From positions 434,001 to 498,000 of the forward strand of contig NZ_FNOT01000004.1 of the NCBI RefSeq assembly GCF_900107105.1: a DNA stretch of 64,000 nucleotides, in the 5' to 3' direction. A program made the position numbers and the translations under genes. Positions within the stretch are counted from its first letter, which is position 1. Each line of letters begins with the position of its first letter. Source of the stretch: Geodermatophilus africanus (GTDB lineage Bacteria > Actinomycetota > Actinomycetes > Mycobacteriales > Geodermatophilaceae). Under the pieces are notes generated by a model that worked only from the letters and a program-made list of their open reading frames with translations, did no database searches and was not told where the DNA came from. Positions 24,154-31,413 of this stretch are shown here, piece by piece.

Positions 24154-25235
24154 CGGCCGGCTCCCGAGGCGGTGCTCCCGGACGACGTGGCCCCCGTGGG
24201 GGACGGCGGATAGGTGAGCGGGTGGCGGCAGCGCAGCTCGCGGCCGGGTCCGTCGTACTCCAGTGGCACGGTGCTCCCCGCGACCTCGGTGAGGCAGTCG
24301 TCCTGGGCGTTGTCGCAGCGCGGGGCGAAGGCGCAGCCCTCGGCCCACGGGATGGCGTCGCGGGCCGAGCCGCGGATCGGCGTGAGCGGGACCCCGCGGC
24401 CGGCGTCCAGCCGGGGCACCGAGGCCAACAGGCCGCCGGTGTAGGGCTGGCGTGGCCGGGCGAACAGGTCGTGCCGGTCGGCGGTCTCGATGACCTTGCC
24501 GGCGTACATGACGTGCACCCGGTCGCAGAGGCCGGCGACGACGCCGAGGTCGTGGGTGATCATCACCAGCGCCGTCCCGGTGTCGACGACGAGCTCGCGC
24601 AGCAGCTCGAGGATCTGCGCCTGGATGGTCACGTCGAGGGCCGTCGTCGGCTCGTCGGCGATCAGCAGGCGGGGCGAGCAGGCCAGCGCCATCGCGATCA
24701 GGGCCCGCTGCCGCATGCCGCCGGAGAGCTGGTGCGGGTACTCCTTGAGCCGGCGGGTCGGGTCGGGGATGCCCACCCGGTCGAGCAGCTCCGCCGCCTC
24801 CGCCGTCGCCTCCTTCTTCCCCAGACCGCGGTGCTCGGCCAGCACCTCGGTGACCTGGGTGCCGATCGGCACGGTGGGGTTGAGCGAGGACAGCGGGTCC
24901 TGGAAGACCATCGCCATCTCCGAGCCGCGCAGCCGCCGCAGCGTCCGGTCCGACGCCCCGAGGAGCTCGGTGCCCCCGAGCCGGACCGAGCCGCCGACCT
25001 GCACGCCGCGCCGCGGGAGCAGGCCCATGACCGCCAGCGAGGTCACCGACTTGCCGCAGCCGGACTCCCCCACCAGGCCGATCGTCTCGCCCGCGGCCAC
25101 CGAGAAGCTGACCTCGTCGACGGCCCGGGTGGGCTGCTCGCCGCGCCGGACGAAGGTCACCGAGAGGTCCTCGACCTCGAGCACGGGGACGTCGGTCCGC
25201 AGGCCGCTCTCGGGCGGCATCGCCTCGATGCTCAC
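24150..25235 (-). CDS. dppD: Peptide ABC importer ATPase (DppD/OppD-like)
   Basis: 361-residue ATPase: Walker [22 protein letters not shown], signature LSGGMRQRA, Walker [13 protein letters not shown], and the C-terminal peptide-transporter extension ([15 protein letters not shown]). It forms the other half of the ATPase heterodimer. GTG 25235 is chosen because GGGAGGTAG lies upstream at the right distance; a longer frame would enter the low-complexity spacer after dppC. The C-terminal ~20 residues ([12 protein letters not shown]) are variable. Confidence 0.92.
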   Translation of the reverse strand: MSIEAMPPESGLRTDVPVLEVEDLSVTFVRRGEQPTRAVDEVSFSVAAGETIGLVGESGCGKSVTSLAVMGLLPRRGVQVGGSVRLGGTELLGASDRTLRRLRGSEMAMVFQDPLSSLNPTVPIGTQVTEVLAEHRGLGKKEATAEAAELLDRVGIPDPTRRLKEYPHQLSGGMRQRALIAMALACSPRLLIADEPTTALDVTIQAQILELLRELVVDTGTALVMITHDLGVVAGLCDRVHVMYAGKVIETADRHDLFARPRQPYTGGLLASVPRLDAGRGVPLTPIRGSARDAIPWAEGCAFAPRCDNAQDDCLTEVAGSTVPLEYDGPGRELRCRHPLTYPPSPTGATSSGSTASGAGR

Positions 25236-25257
25236 CGCGCCTACCTCCCTGCCTCGT

Positions 25258-25322
25258 GCTCGACTCCGCGCTCGTTCCGCTCCTCGCTCGCTGGCGCTCG
25301 CTGCGATGCTCGCTCGCACGTC
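25258..25322. repeat. Low-complexity GCTCGCT-rich spacer in the dpp operon
   Basis: Between dppC and dppD the spacer is built of GCTCG/GCTCGCT microrepeats (for example TCGCTCGCTGGCGCTCGCTG), unlike the rest of the operon, where genes are closer. A shorter, similar stretch (CTCGCTGGCGCTCG) occurs upstream of mrpA near 3895. Confidence 0.6.
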
Positions 25323-25323
25323 G

Positions 25324-26265
25324 TCATCGGCGGAACTTCGGGTCGAGGGCCTCCCGCAGGGACTCCCCGAGCAGGGTGAAGCCGAGCGCGACCACGATGA
25401 TGCACAGCGCCGGCCACACGGCCAGGGCCGGCCGGACCGACAGGAAGGACTGCGCGGTGGACAGCATCGCGCCCCACTCCGGCCGGGCGACGTCCGGGTC
25501 GCCCAGGCCGAGGAAGGACAGCGCGGCGGCCTCGATGATCGCCGTCGCCAGGGAGAGCGTGGCCTGCACGATCACCGGCGACAGCGAGTTGGGCAGCACG
25601 TGGCCGAAGACGATCCGGCCCTTCCTCACACCCAGAGCCCGCGCCGCGAGCACGTAGTCGTTGCCGCGCTGGGCGAGCATCGAACCGCGCAGCAACCGGG
25701 CGAAGACCGGCACCTGGGTGACCGCGATGGCGATCATCAACGCGTACTGGTTCTGGCCCAGCAGCACCGAGATGCTGATCGCCATGAGCAGGCTCGGAAT
25801 GGACAGCAGGATGTCGACGGCCCGCATGACCACGGTGTCCACCCAGCCGCCGAAGGCCCCGGCCAGCACACCCAGGGCCATCCCGACCACCGCGCCGAGC
25901 ACCGTCGACACCACGCCGATGAGCAGCGACTGCCGCGAGCCGTAGACCAGCCGGGAGAGCAGGTCGCGGCCGAGCTGGTCGGCGCCGAGCGGGAAGCCCT
26001 CCTGCGGACCGGGGATGAAGCCGGGGCGGACCTCGCTGAGCAGGGTCTGCGCCAGCGGGTCGCGGGGGGCCAGCCACGGTGCGAATGCGGCGACGACCAG
26101 GAAGACCAGGACGATGACCGCCCCCAGGATCGCCACCGGGTTGCGCCGCAGCCGCCGGAAGGCGCTCGTGGTGAGCGACACCCCGCCCTCACCCTCGGGC
26201 ACCTGCCCCGCGCGGGCGGCGAGCTCGTCGATCCGCCGCCGTCGCACGTCCCCCACAGCCGTCAT
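25324..26265 (-). CDS. dppC: Peptide ABC importer permease (DppC-like)
   Basis: 313-residue permease: an N-terminal hydrophilic segment, a first helix (VAILGAVIVLVFLVVAAFAP), the FPLGADQLGRDLLSRLVYG motif typical of DppC/OppC, then five more helices with the EAA-loop region (ARALGVRKGRIVFGHVLPN). Forms the membrane channel with DppB. ATG 26265, 64 bp after dppB. Confidence 0.93.
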   Translation of the reverse strand: MTAVGDVRRRRIDELAARAGQVPEGEGGVSLTTSAFRRLRRNPVAILGAVIVLVFLVVAAFAPWLAPRDPLAQTLLSEVRPGFIPGPQEGFPLGADQLGRDLLSRLVYGSRQSLLIGVVSTVLGAVVGMALGVLAGAFGGWVDTVVMRAVDILLSIPSLLMAISISVLLGQNQYALMIAIAVTQVPVFARLLRGSMLAQRGNDYVLAARALGVRKGRIVFGHVLPNSLSPVIVQATLSLATAIIEAAALSFLGLGDPDVARPEWGAMLSTAQSFLSVRPALAVWPALCIIVVALGFTLLGESLREALDPKFRR

Positions 26266-26329
26266 CGGCTCTGCCCCCGTCCGGTGCGCGAGCTCATGGG
26301 CTCTGCCGACCGGTCCGATTCCGCAGGCG

Positions 26330-27334
26330 TCATCGGACGCGCACCCGCGGGTCGAGGAGGCCGTAGGAGATGTCGACCAGAAGGTTCACCAACACGTAGA
26401 TCACCGCCAGCATGAGGATGAAGCCCTGCAGGACGGCGAAGTCACGGGTGAAGATCGCGTCGTAGATGGCCGACCCGATCCCGCCGAAGGCGAAGACCGA
26501 CTCGGTGAGCACGGCCCCCGACAGCAGCAGGCCGGTCTGCAGGCCGATCGTCGTGGACACCGGCAGCAGGGCGTTGCGGATCACGTGCCGGCGGCGCACG
26601 GTGTCGGCGGACAGGCCCTTCGCGTTCGCCGTCCGGACGTAGTCCTCGTTGACGACATCGAGCACGGAGGCGCGGGTGATCCGCACGATGATGGCCAGCG
26701 GGATGGTGCCCAGGGCGAGCCCGGGGAGGACCAGGTGCAGGAGGGCGTCCCAGGCGGCGTCCCACTCACGGGTCAGCAGGCCGTCGAGGACGTAGAAGTT
26801 CGTGATGTGGGTGGCGTCGATGCGCACCTCCTGGCGGCCCGACCCGGGCAGCCAGCCCAGCTCCACGGCGAACAGCAGCCGGAGCAGGTAGGCGAGGAAG
26901 AAGACCGGGATCGCCACACCCAGCAGGGAGCCGACGACGGCGGTGGAGTCCAGCCAGTTGCCGTGCTTGCGGGCGGCCAGGTAGCCCAGCGGGATGCCGA
27001 CACCGACGGCGAAGACCATGGCGAACAGCGTCAGCTCGACGGTGCCCGGCATCCGCTCGAGGAACTCGGTGGTCACCGTGCGGCCGGTGCGGGACGACGT
27101 CCCGAAGTCCAACTGGACGGCGCGCCCCAGGAAGCGCAGGTACTGGACCCAGATCGGCTGGTCGAGACCGAACAGCTCGTTGTAGCGGGCGATGGCCTCG
27201 GGTGTCGCCCGCTCGCCCAGGGCGGCCTGGGCCGGGCCGCCGGGCAGGGCACGCAGCCAGGCGAAGAGCAGGACCGACAGGCCCAGCAGGATCGGGACGA
27301 GCTGCAGGAGCCGTCGGACGATGAAGCGGAGCAC
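26330..27334 (-). CDS. dppB: Peptide ABC importer permease (DppB-like)
   Basis: 335-residue permease beginning VLRFIVRRLLQLVPILLGLS, with LPGGP, ELFGLDQPIWVQYLRFL, the EAA-loop region (ANAKGLSADTVRRRHVIRNALLP) and six hydrophobic segments, as in DppB/OppB. I placed the start at GTG 27334, where the family begins. A GTG at 27379 would add 15 residues, but that codon forms the edge of a perfect 40-bp palindrome, which makes it unlikely. Pairs with dppC. Confidence 0.9.
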   Translation of the reverse strand: MLRFIVRRLLQLVPILLGLSVLLFAWLRALPGGPAQAALGERATPEAIARYNELFGLDQPIWVQYLRFLGRAVQLDFGTSSRTGRTVTTEFLERMPGTVELTLFAMVFAVGVGIPLGYLAARKHGNWLDSTAVVGSLLGVAIPVFFLAYLLRLLFAVELGWLPGSGRQEVRIDATHITNFYVLDGLLTREWDAAWDALLHLVLPGLALGTIPLAIIVRITRASVLDVVNEDYVRTANAKGLSADTVRRRHVIRNALLPVSTTIGLQTGLLLSGAVLTESVFAFGGIGSAIYDAIFTRDFAVLQGFILMLAVIYVLVNLLVDISYGLLDPRVRVR

Positions 27335-27378
27335 GGCGTGCGGGTCGCCCTTCCCTCGGTCAGGAGCCGGTTCCGGCA

Positions 27379-27418
27379 CCGTCCCCGCCGGCGGCCCCGG
27401 GGCCGCCGGCGGGGACGG
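27379..27418. terminator. Perfect 40-bp palindrome between dppA and dppB
   Basis: Two 20-bp arms with no spacer: CCGTCCCCGCCGGCGGCCCC followed directly by its reverse complement. It begins 6 bp past the dppA stop. A hairpin here should stop or process part of the transcripts, leaving the binding-protein mRNA in excess over the permease mRNA, as is common in ABC importer operons. Confidence 0.75.
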
Positions 27419-27424
27419 GCGGGG

Positions 27425-29134
27425 TCACTCGCTGATGGAGACCGTGGAGAAGACCTCGGCGGTCAGCGGGCTGGGCTCCAGACCCGTGACGTTCTCCGCG
27501 ACGACCAGCGCCGGCGGCGAGTGGGAGATCGGGACACCGGGGAGGTAGTCCATGATCAGCCGGTTCGCCTCCTGGTAGAGCGCGGTGCGGGCGGCCGGGT
27601 CCGGCTCCTGGTCGGCCCGGGCCAGCGCCTGGAAGATCTCCGGCGCGCTGAACGCACCGAACTCCGCCGACGCCTGGTTGTTCGACGCCTCGGCGAAGAA
27701 GGTGCCGATGAAGTTGTAGGCGTCGTTGTAGTCACCGGTCCACCCGAGCAGGTGGATGTCGGCCTGACCGGCCTGCACGGCGTTCAGGTAGTCGGGGTTC
27801 CACGGCAGCGCGACCGGCTCGATGGTGAAGCCGGCGTCGGTCAGGTTCTGGCTGATGACCTGGAACATCGCGGCCGGGTCCGGCAGGTAGGGCCGGCTGA
27901 CCTCGGTCGGGTAGTAGAACCGCAGCGTCGTGCCCTCGGCTCCGGCCTCCTGCAGCAGCTGCCGTGAGCGGTCGGGGTCGTATGCGTAGGTGGTGACGTC
28001 CTCGGCGTAGCCGTCGACGGTCGGCGGCATGAACTCGACGGCCGCCTCGGCACCCTCGGGCAGCAGTGAGTTGACGATCGTCTGCCGGTCGATGGCGTGT
28101 GCGATGGCCTGCCGCACCCGCGGGTCCTGCAGCGCCGGGTTGGCGCTGGTGCCGGGGACGTTCCCGCCGTTGAGGCCGAGGTACAGGATGTTGAACGGAT
28201 CGCGGACCAGGACCTGGAAGCCCTCGTCCTCCAGCGTCTGGTAGTCCGCCGGTGCCACGAAGTCGTACCCGTCGATCGAGCCGGCCTGCAGCTCCTGACG
28301 GCGGGTGTTCCCGTCCGAGATGGTGCGGAGGATCAGCTCGTCGAGCAGCGCCGGCTCGCCCCAGTAGTCCTCGTTGCGGACGAGGGTGACCTGGCCGTTG
28401 CCGCGGTCCCAGCTCTCGAACCGGAAGGGCCCGGTGCCGGTCGGGTGCTCGAGGGCGTACTCGGGGTAGGTCAGCGCGTCCGCGTTGCCGGACAGGTTGT
28501 CGGCGTCGTACTCCTGCAGGGCCGTCGGGCTCTGGATGGAGAACGCCGGCAGCGCCAGCGCGGCGGGGAACTTCGAGGTGACCTGGGTGAGCCGGATGAC
28601 CGCGGTGCTCTCGTCGGTCGCCTCACAGCTCTCGTAGATGCTCGGGGTGTCCGGCGTGCTGGCGAAGCCGCCGAAGACCGCCTGGTAGTAGTACGAGGCG
28701 CTCGGGCTGGTCGCCAGGCCCTCGAAGTTGTACCAGCGGTCGAAGTTGAAGCAGACCGCCTCGGCGTTGAACTCCGTGCCGTCGTGGAACTGGACGCCCT
28801 GCTGCAGGTTGAACGTGTACTCCAGCCCGTCCTCGCTGACCTGCCAGTCCTCGGCCAGCTCGGGCACCGGGTCGGTGCCCCCGATCTCGTTGCCGAGCAG
28901 GCCCTCGAAGATCTGGCGGGAGACCCGGAAGGTCTCCCCGTCGCTGCCGAACGCCGGGTCGAGCATCGCGGGGTCGCCGGTGGCGCCGAAGACCATGGTG
29001 CCGCCGGATTGTGCTGTCTCACCGCCGCCCTCGCCGCTACCGGAGTCCCGGTCGCTGGAGGCACAGGCAGCCAGGGTGACTGCGGTGAGCGCGGCCGCCG
29101 AGGCGGCGAGCACGCGTTGGGGACGACGCTGCAT
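27425..29134 (-). CDS. dppA: Peptide-binding lipoprotein of ABC importer (DppA-like)
   Basis: 569-residue SBP family 5 lipoprotein. The signal peptide ends in lipobox LAAC (LTAVTLAACASS), then a Ser/Gly/Glu-rich linker and the mature domain: PVPELAEDWQVSEDGLEYTF, FHDGTEFNAEAV and YYPTEVSRPYLPD. It captures peptides or related solutes outside the membrane for the DppBCDF machine. ATG 29134 gives a proper signal peptide; an earlier in-frame start would spoil it. Both the hairpin after it and its position first in the operon fit higher expression. The 29135-29392 spacer to recR holds no gene that I can support. Confidence 0.93.
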   Translation of the reverse strand: MQRRPQRVLAASAAALTAVTLAACASSDRDSGSGEGGGETAQSGGTMVFGATGDPAMLDPAFGSDGETFRVSRQIFEGLLGNEIGGTDPVPELAEDWQVSEDGLEYTFNLQQGVQFHDGTEFNAEAVCFNFDRWYNFEGLATSPSASYYYQAVFGGFASTPDTPSIYESCEATDESTAVIRLTQVTSKFPAALALPAFSIQSPTALQEYDADNLSGNADALTYPEYALEHPTGTGPFRFESWDRGNGQVTLVRNEDYWGEPALLDELILRTISDGNTRRQELQAGSIDGYDFVAPADYQTLEDEGFQVLVRDPFNILYLGLNGGNVPGTSANPALQDPRVRQAIAHAIDRQTIVNSLLPEGAEAAVEFMPPTVDGYAEDVTTYAYDPDRSRQLLQEAGAEGTTLRFYYPTEVSRPYLPDPAAMFQVISQNLTDAGFTIEPVALPWNPDYLNAVQAGQADIHLLGWTGDYNDAYNFIGTFFAEASNNQASAEFGAFSAPEIFQALARADQEPDPAARTALYQEANRLIMDYLPGVPISHSPPALVVAENVTGLEPSPLTAEVFSTVSISE

Positions 29135-29392
29135 CGCGGAAGACCTGCCTTCTCGGCCCCCGTGGGCCGGATGAGTTCCCGACTTCGCGACCGCGGGGCG
29201 CAAGCCCTCACGGACGTGGGTCGGACCCTAGGCGTGTCGTCCACGCGGCGGTGAGCCGGGAAGCCTCATCGACACCATCCTGTGACCTGGTGACGCAGCA
29301 GGTCAGGAGCGGGGTGCCGCCGGACCGACGGCATGCGCGGATGCGCAGTCCGGCTGCCCGGAACTGCACACCCGCGCACGGCGTCGCCGTCG

Positions 29393-29992
29393 TCAGGCGT
29401 CGATGCGGCGGCGGCCCTCGAAGGCGCGGCCCAGCGTGACCTCGTCGGCGTACTCCAGGTCGCCACCCACCGGGAGGCCGCTGGCCAGCCGGGAGACCGC
29501 CAGCCCGAGCGGGCCGACCAGCCGGGCCAGGTAGGCGGCGGTCGCCTCACCCTCCAGGTTGGGGTCGGTGGCGATGATCAGCTCGGTCACCGTGCCGCTC
29601 ATCAGCCGGGTCATCAGCTCCTTGACCCGCAGGTCGTCCGGGCCGACGCCCTCGATCGGGCTGATCGCGCCGCCGAGCACGTGGTAGCGGCCGCGGAACT
29701 CGCGGGTGCGCTCGATCGCCACGACGTCCTTGGGCTCCTCGACGACGCAGATGACGTCGTCGGCGCGCCGCGGGTCGCGGCAGATCCGGCACTGCTCGCC
29801 CTCGGCGACGTTGTAGCAGGTGCTGCAGAACCGGACCTCGGCCTGCACGCGCTGCAGCGCCGCGACCAGCCGGTCGACGTCCGCCGACTCCGCCGCCAGC
29901 AGGTGGAAGGCGATGCGCTGGGCGCTCTTCGGCCCGACGCCGGGCAGCCGGCCGAGCTCGTCGATGAGGTCCTGGACGGCCCCCTCGTACAC
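29393..29992 (-). CDS. recR: Recombination mediator RecR
   Basis: 199 residues: N-terminal helix-hairpin-helix ([20 protein letters not shown]), four-cysteine zinc finger ([16 protein letters not shown]), Toprim domain ([14 protein letters not shown]-type sequence, [20 protein letters not shown]) and C-terminal [21 protein letters not shown]. RecR works with RecF/RecO to load RecA at gaps. GTG start with a GAGAGGGA ribosome-binding site. Follows ybaB by 33 bp; the ybaB-recR pair is the conserved order downstream of dnaX. Confidence 0.97.
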   Translation of the reverse strand: MYEGAVQDLIDELGRLPGVGPKSAQRIAFHLLAAESADVDRLVAALQRVQAEVRFCSTCYNVAEGEQCRICRDPRRADDVICVVEEPKDVVAIERTREFRGRYHVLGGAISPIEGVGPDDLRVKELMTRLMSGTVTELIIATDPNLEGEATAAYLARLVGPLGLAVSRLASGLPVGGDLEYADEVTLGRAFEGRRRIDA

Positions 29993-30025
29993 GGTGTCCC
30001 TCTCGTCAGGGGGGTCCGCCGCGGC

Positions 30026-30361
30026 TCAGAGGCCGGGCAGCCCCAGGCCGCCACCGAGGCCGCCGGCGAGCGGCCCCATGCGACTGGCGGTGAGTTCGTT
30101 GACGGCACGCGAGGCGTCGCGGAAGGCCGCGACGATCAGGTCCTGCAGGCTCTCGACGTCGTCGGGGTCGACGGCCGCCGGCGCGATCGTGACCGCGGTG
30201 ACCTCGCCCTGCCCGGTCATCGTGACGCTGACCAGGTTGCCGCCGGCCGTGCCGGTGACCTCCTCCTGCGCCAGCTGCTCCTGCGCGGCAGCCAGCTGCT
30301 GCTGCATCTGCTGCGCCTGCTCGAGCAGGCGTGCCATGTCGGGCTGGCCTCCGGGGAACAT
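30026..30361 (-). CDS. YbaB/EbfC nucleoid-associated protein
   Basis: 111 residues. [19 protein letters not shown] is the usual actinobacterial beginning, followed by a Gln-rich helix, [25 protein letters not shown] and a C-terminal [16 protein letters not shown] helix, ending in a Gly/Leu-rich tail. YbaB proteins bind DNA as dimers and accompany recR. ATG 30361 chosen by family alignment; an upstream open frame would overlap the operators of the divergent ArsR gene. Confidence 0.95.
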   Translation of the reverse strand: MFPGGQPDMARLLEQAQQMQQQLAAAQEQLAQEEVTGTAGGNLVSVTMTGQGEVTAVTIAPAAVDPDDVESLQDLIVAAFRDASRAVNELTASRMGPLAGGLGGGLGLPGL

Positions 30362-30409
30362 GACCCGAGCGTAGGCCGAGGGGGCGACACGTGCGGGGAC
30401 GTCGCCATC

Positions 30410-30427
30410 GTCAACCAGATGGTTGAC
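30410..30427. promoter_or_regulatory. ArsR operator candidate 1 (18 bp)
   Basis: GTCAACCA-GA-TGGTTGAC, a perfect inverted repeat with 8-bp arms. Its right arm overlaps a consensus -35 hexamer TTGACA at 30423-30428, so a bound dimer would block the ArsR/SRPBCC promoter, and it also lies 49 bp upstream of the divergent ybaB start. Autorepression is the likely role. Confidence 0.75.
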
Positions 30428-30451
30428 AACACCGGCAGGGAGGTCCACGCT
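30423..30451 (+). promoter_or_regulatory. Promoter of the ArsR-SRPBCC pair
   Basis: TTGACA (30423-30428), then 17 bp and CACGCT (30446-30451), a weak -10 partner. The -35 hexamer lies partly inside the operator inverted repeat. Confidence 0.55.
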
Positions 30452-30477
30452 CTTCCTCAACTTAACGGTTGAGGAAG
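30452..30477. promoter_or_regulatory. Second inverted repeat in the ArsR leader (26 bp)
   Basis: CTTCCTCAAC, then TTAACG, then GTTGAGGAAG: perfect 10-bp arms around a 6-nt spacer, ending at the edge of the GGGAGG ribosome-binding site of the ArsR gene. Half-sites (CTCAAC/GTTGAG) resemble those of the first operator (TCAACC/GGTTGA). It could be a second operator or an RNA hairpin tuning translation. Confidence 0.65.
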
Positions 30478-30489
30478 GGAGGACACCCG

Positions 30490-30858
30490 ATGGCCGCCGA
30501 TCCGCTCTCCCGGGTCTTCGCGGCCCTGGCCGACCCCACGCGGCGCGACATGGTCGCCCGGCTGGCGGTCACCGACGCCACCGTCGGCGAACTCGCCGAG
30601 CCCTACGACGTCAGCGTCCAGGCCGTCTCCAAGCACCTGCGGGTGCTCGAGGACGCCGGCCTGGTCAGCCGCAGCCGGGACGCCCAGCGGCGTCCGGTGC
30701 ACCTGGAAGCCGAGGTCCTCGACCTCATGACGAAGTGGATCGAGCGCTACCGGCGACAGGCCGAGGAGCGCTACCGCCGTCTCGACGACGTCCTCGCGGC
30801 CATGCCCGACGACACCTCGGACACCCCCACCACCCCTCAGGGAGGGAACCCGTCATGA
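30490..30858 (+). CDS. ArsR-family repressor
   Basis: 122-residue winged-helix regulator beginning [20 protein letters not shown], with recognition helix region [24 protein letters not shown] and a dimerising C-terminal helix. No metal-binding Cys pairs are seen, as in the subgroup paired with SRPBCC/AHSA1 proteins rather than metal sensors. Start ATG 30490 has GGGAGGA just upstream. It overlaps the SRPBCC gene by ATGA (30855-30858). Two inverted repeats in its promoter suggest autorepression. The ligand is unknown. Confidence 0.92.
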   Translation: MAADPLSRVFAALADPTRRDMVARLAVTDATVGELAEPYDVSVQAVSKHLRVLEDAGLVSRSRDAQRRPVHLEAEVLDLMTKWIERYRRQAEERYRRLDDVLAAMPDDTSDTPTTPQGGNPS

Positions 30859-31337
30859 CCACCAGCACGCACGAGACCCGGATCGACGTCGACCCCGAGG
30901 TCCCCCTCGTCCGGATCACCCGCGAGTTCGACGCCCCGCCGGCCAAGGTGTTCCGCGCCCACACCGACCCCGAGCTGGTCGCCCAGTGGCTCGGCCCGCG
31001 CGGACTCGAGATGACGATCGACCACTACGACTGCCGCACCGGCGGCTCCTACCGCTACCTGCACCGCCAGGGGGAGGAGGAGTACGGCTTCCACGGCTGC
31101 TTCCACGAGGTGCGGCCCGACAAGCTGATCGTGCAGACCTTCACCTTCGAGGGCATGCCCGAGGGTGTCGCGCTGGAGAAGCTGGTCCTCGAGGACCTCG
31201 GCGGCGGCCGCACCCGGCTGACCTCGACCTCGCTCGTGGACTCCTTCGCCGACCGGGACGCGTTCGTCGCCAGCGGCATGGAGGTCGGCGTCCGCGAGGG
31301 CTACGAGCGGCTCGACGAGGTCCTCGCCCGCGGCTGA
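30855..31337 (+). CDS. SRPBCC (AHSA1-like) protein
   Basis: 160 residues of the AHSA1/CalC SRPBCC family: ITREFDAPPAKVFRAHTDPELVAQWLGP, a GGSYRYLHRQGEEEYGFHGCFHEV central strand pair, QTFTFEGMPEGVALEKLVLEDL and C-terminal helix MEVGVREGYERLDEVLA. It is a ligand-binding fold, often co-encoded with ArsR repressors. It starts at the ATGA overlap with the ArsR gene, so translation is coupled. Together they interrupt, on the opposite strand, the usual dnaX-ybaB-recR series. Confidence 0.92.
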   Translation: MTTSTHETRIDVDPEVPLVRITREFDAPPAKVFRAHTDPELVAQWLGPRGLEMTIDHYDCRTGGSYRYLHRQGEEEYGFHGCFHEVRPDKLIVQTFTFEGMPEGVALEKLVLEDLGGGRTRLTSTSLVDSFADRDAFVASGMEVGVREGYERLDEVLARG

Positions 31338-31357
31338 GCTCGGGGACGGGCACGAGC

Positions 31358-31413
31358 GGCCCCGTCCAGGGGCCCGGCCCCGAGCTCGCGAGGGGTGGGG
31401 AGGACGGGGTCCT
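31358..31413 (-). repeat. Dispersed 3'-end repeat, copy F
   Basis: On the minus strand it reads AAGGACCCCGTCCTCC, a CTCGCGAGCTCGGGGC core and right arm GGACGGGGCC. The arms can pair. It starts directly at the dnaX stop codon and lies between convergent SRPBCC and dnaX genes. Confidence 0.8.
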
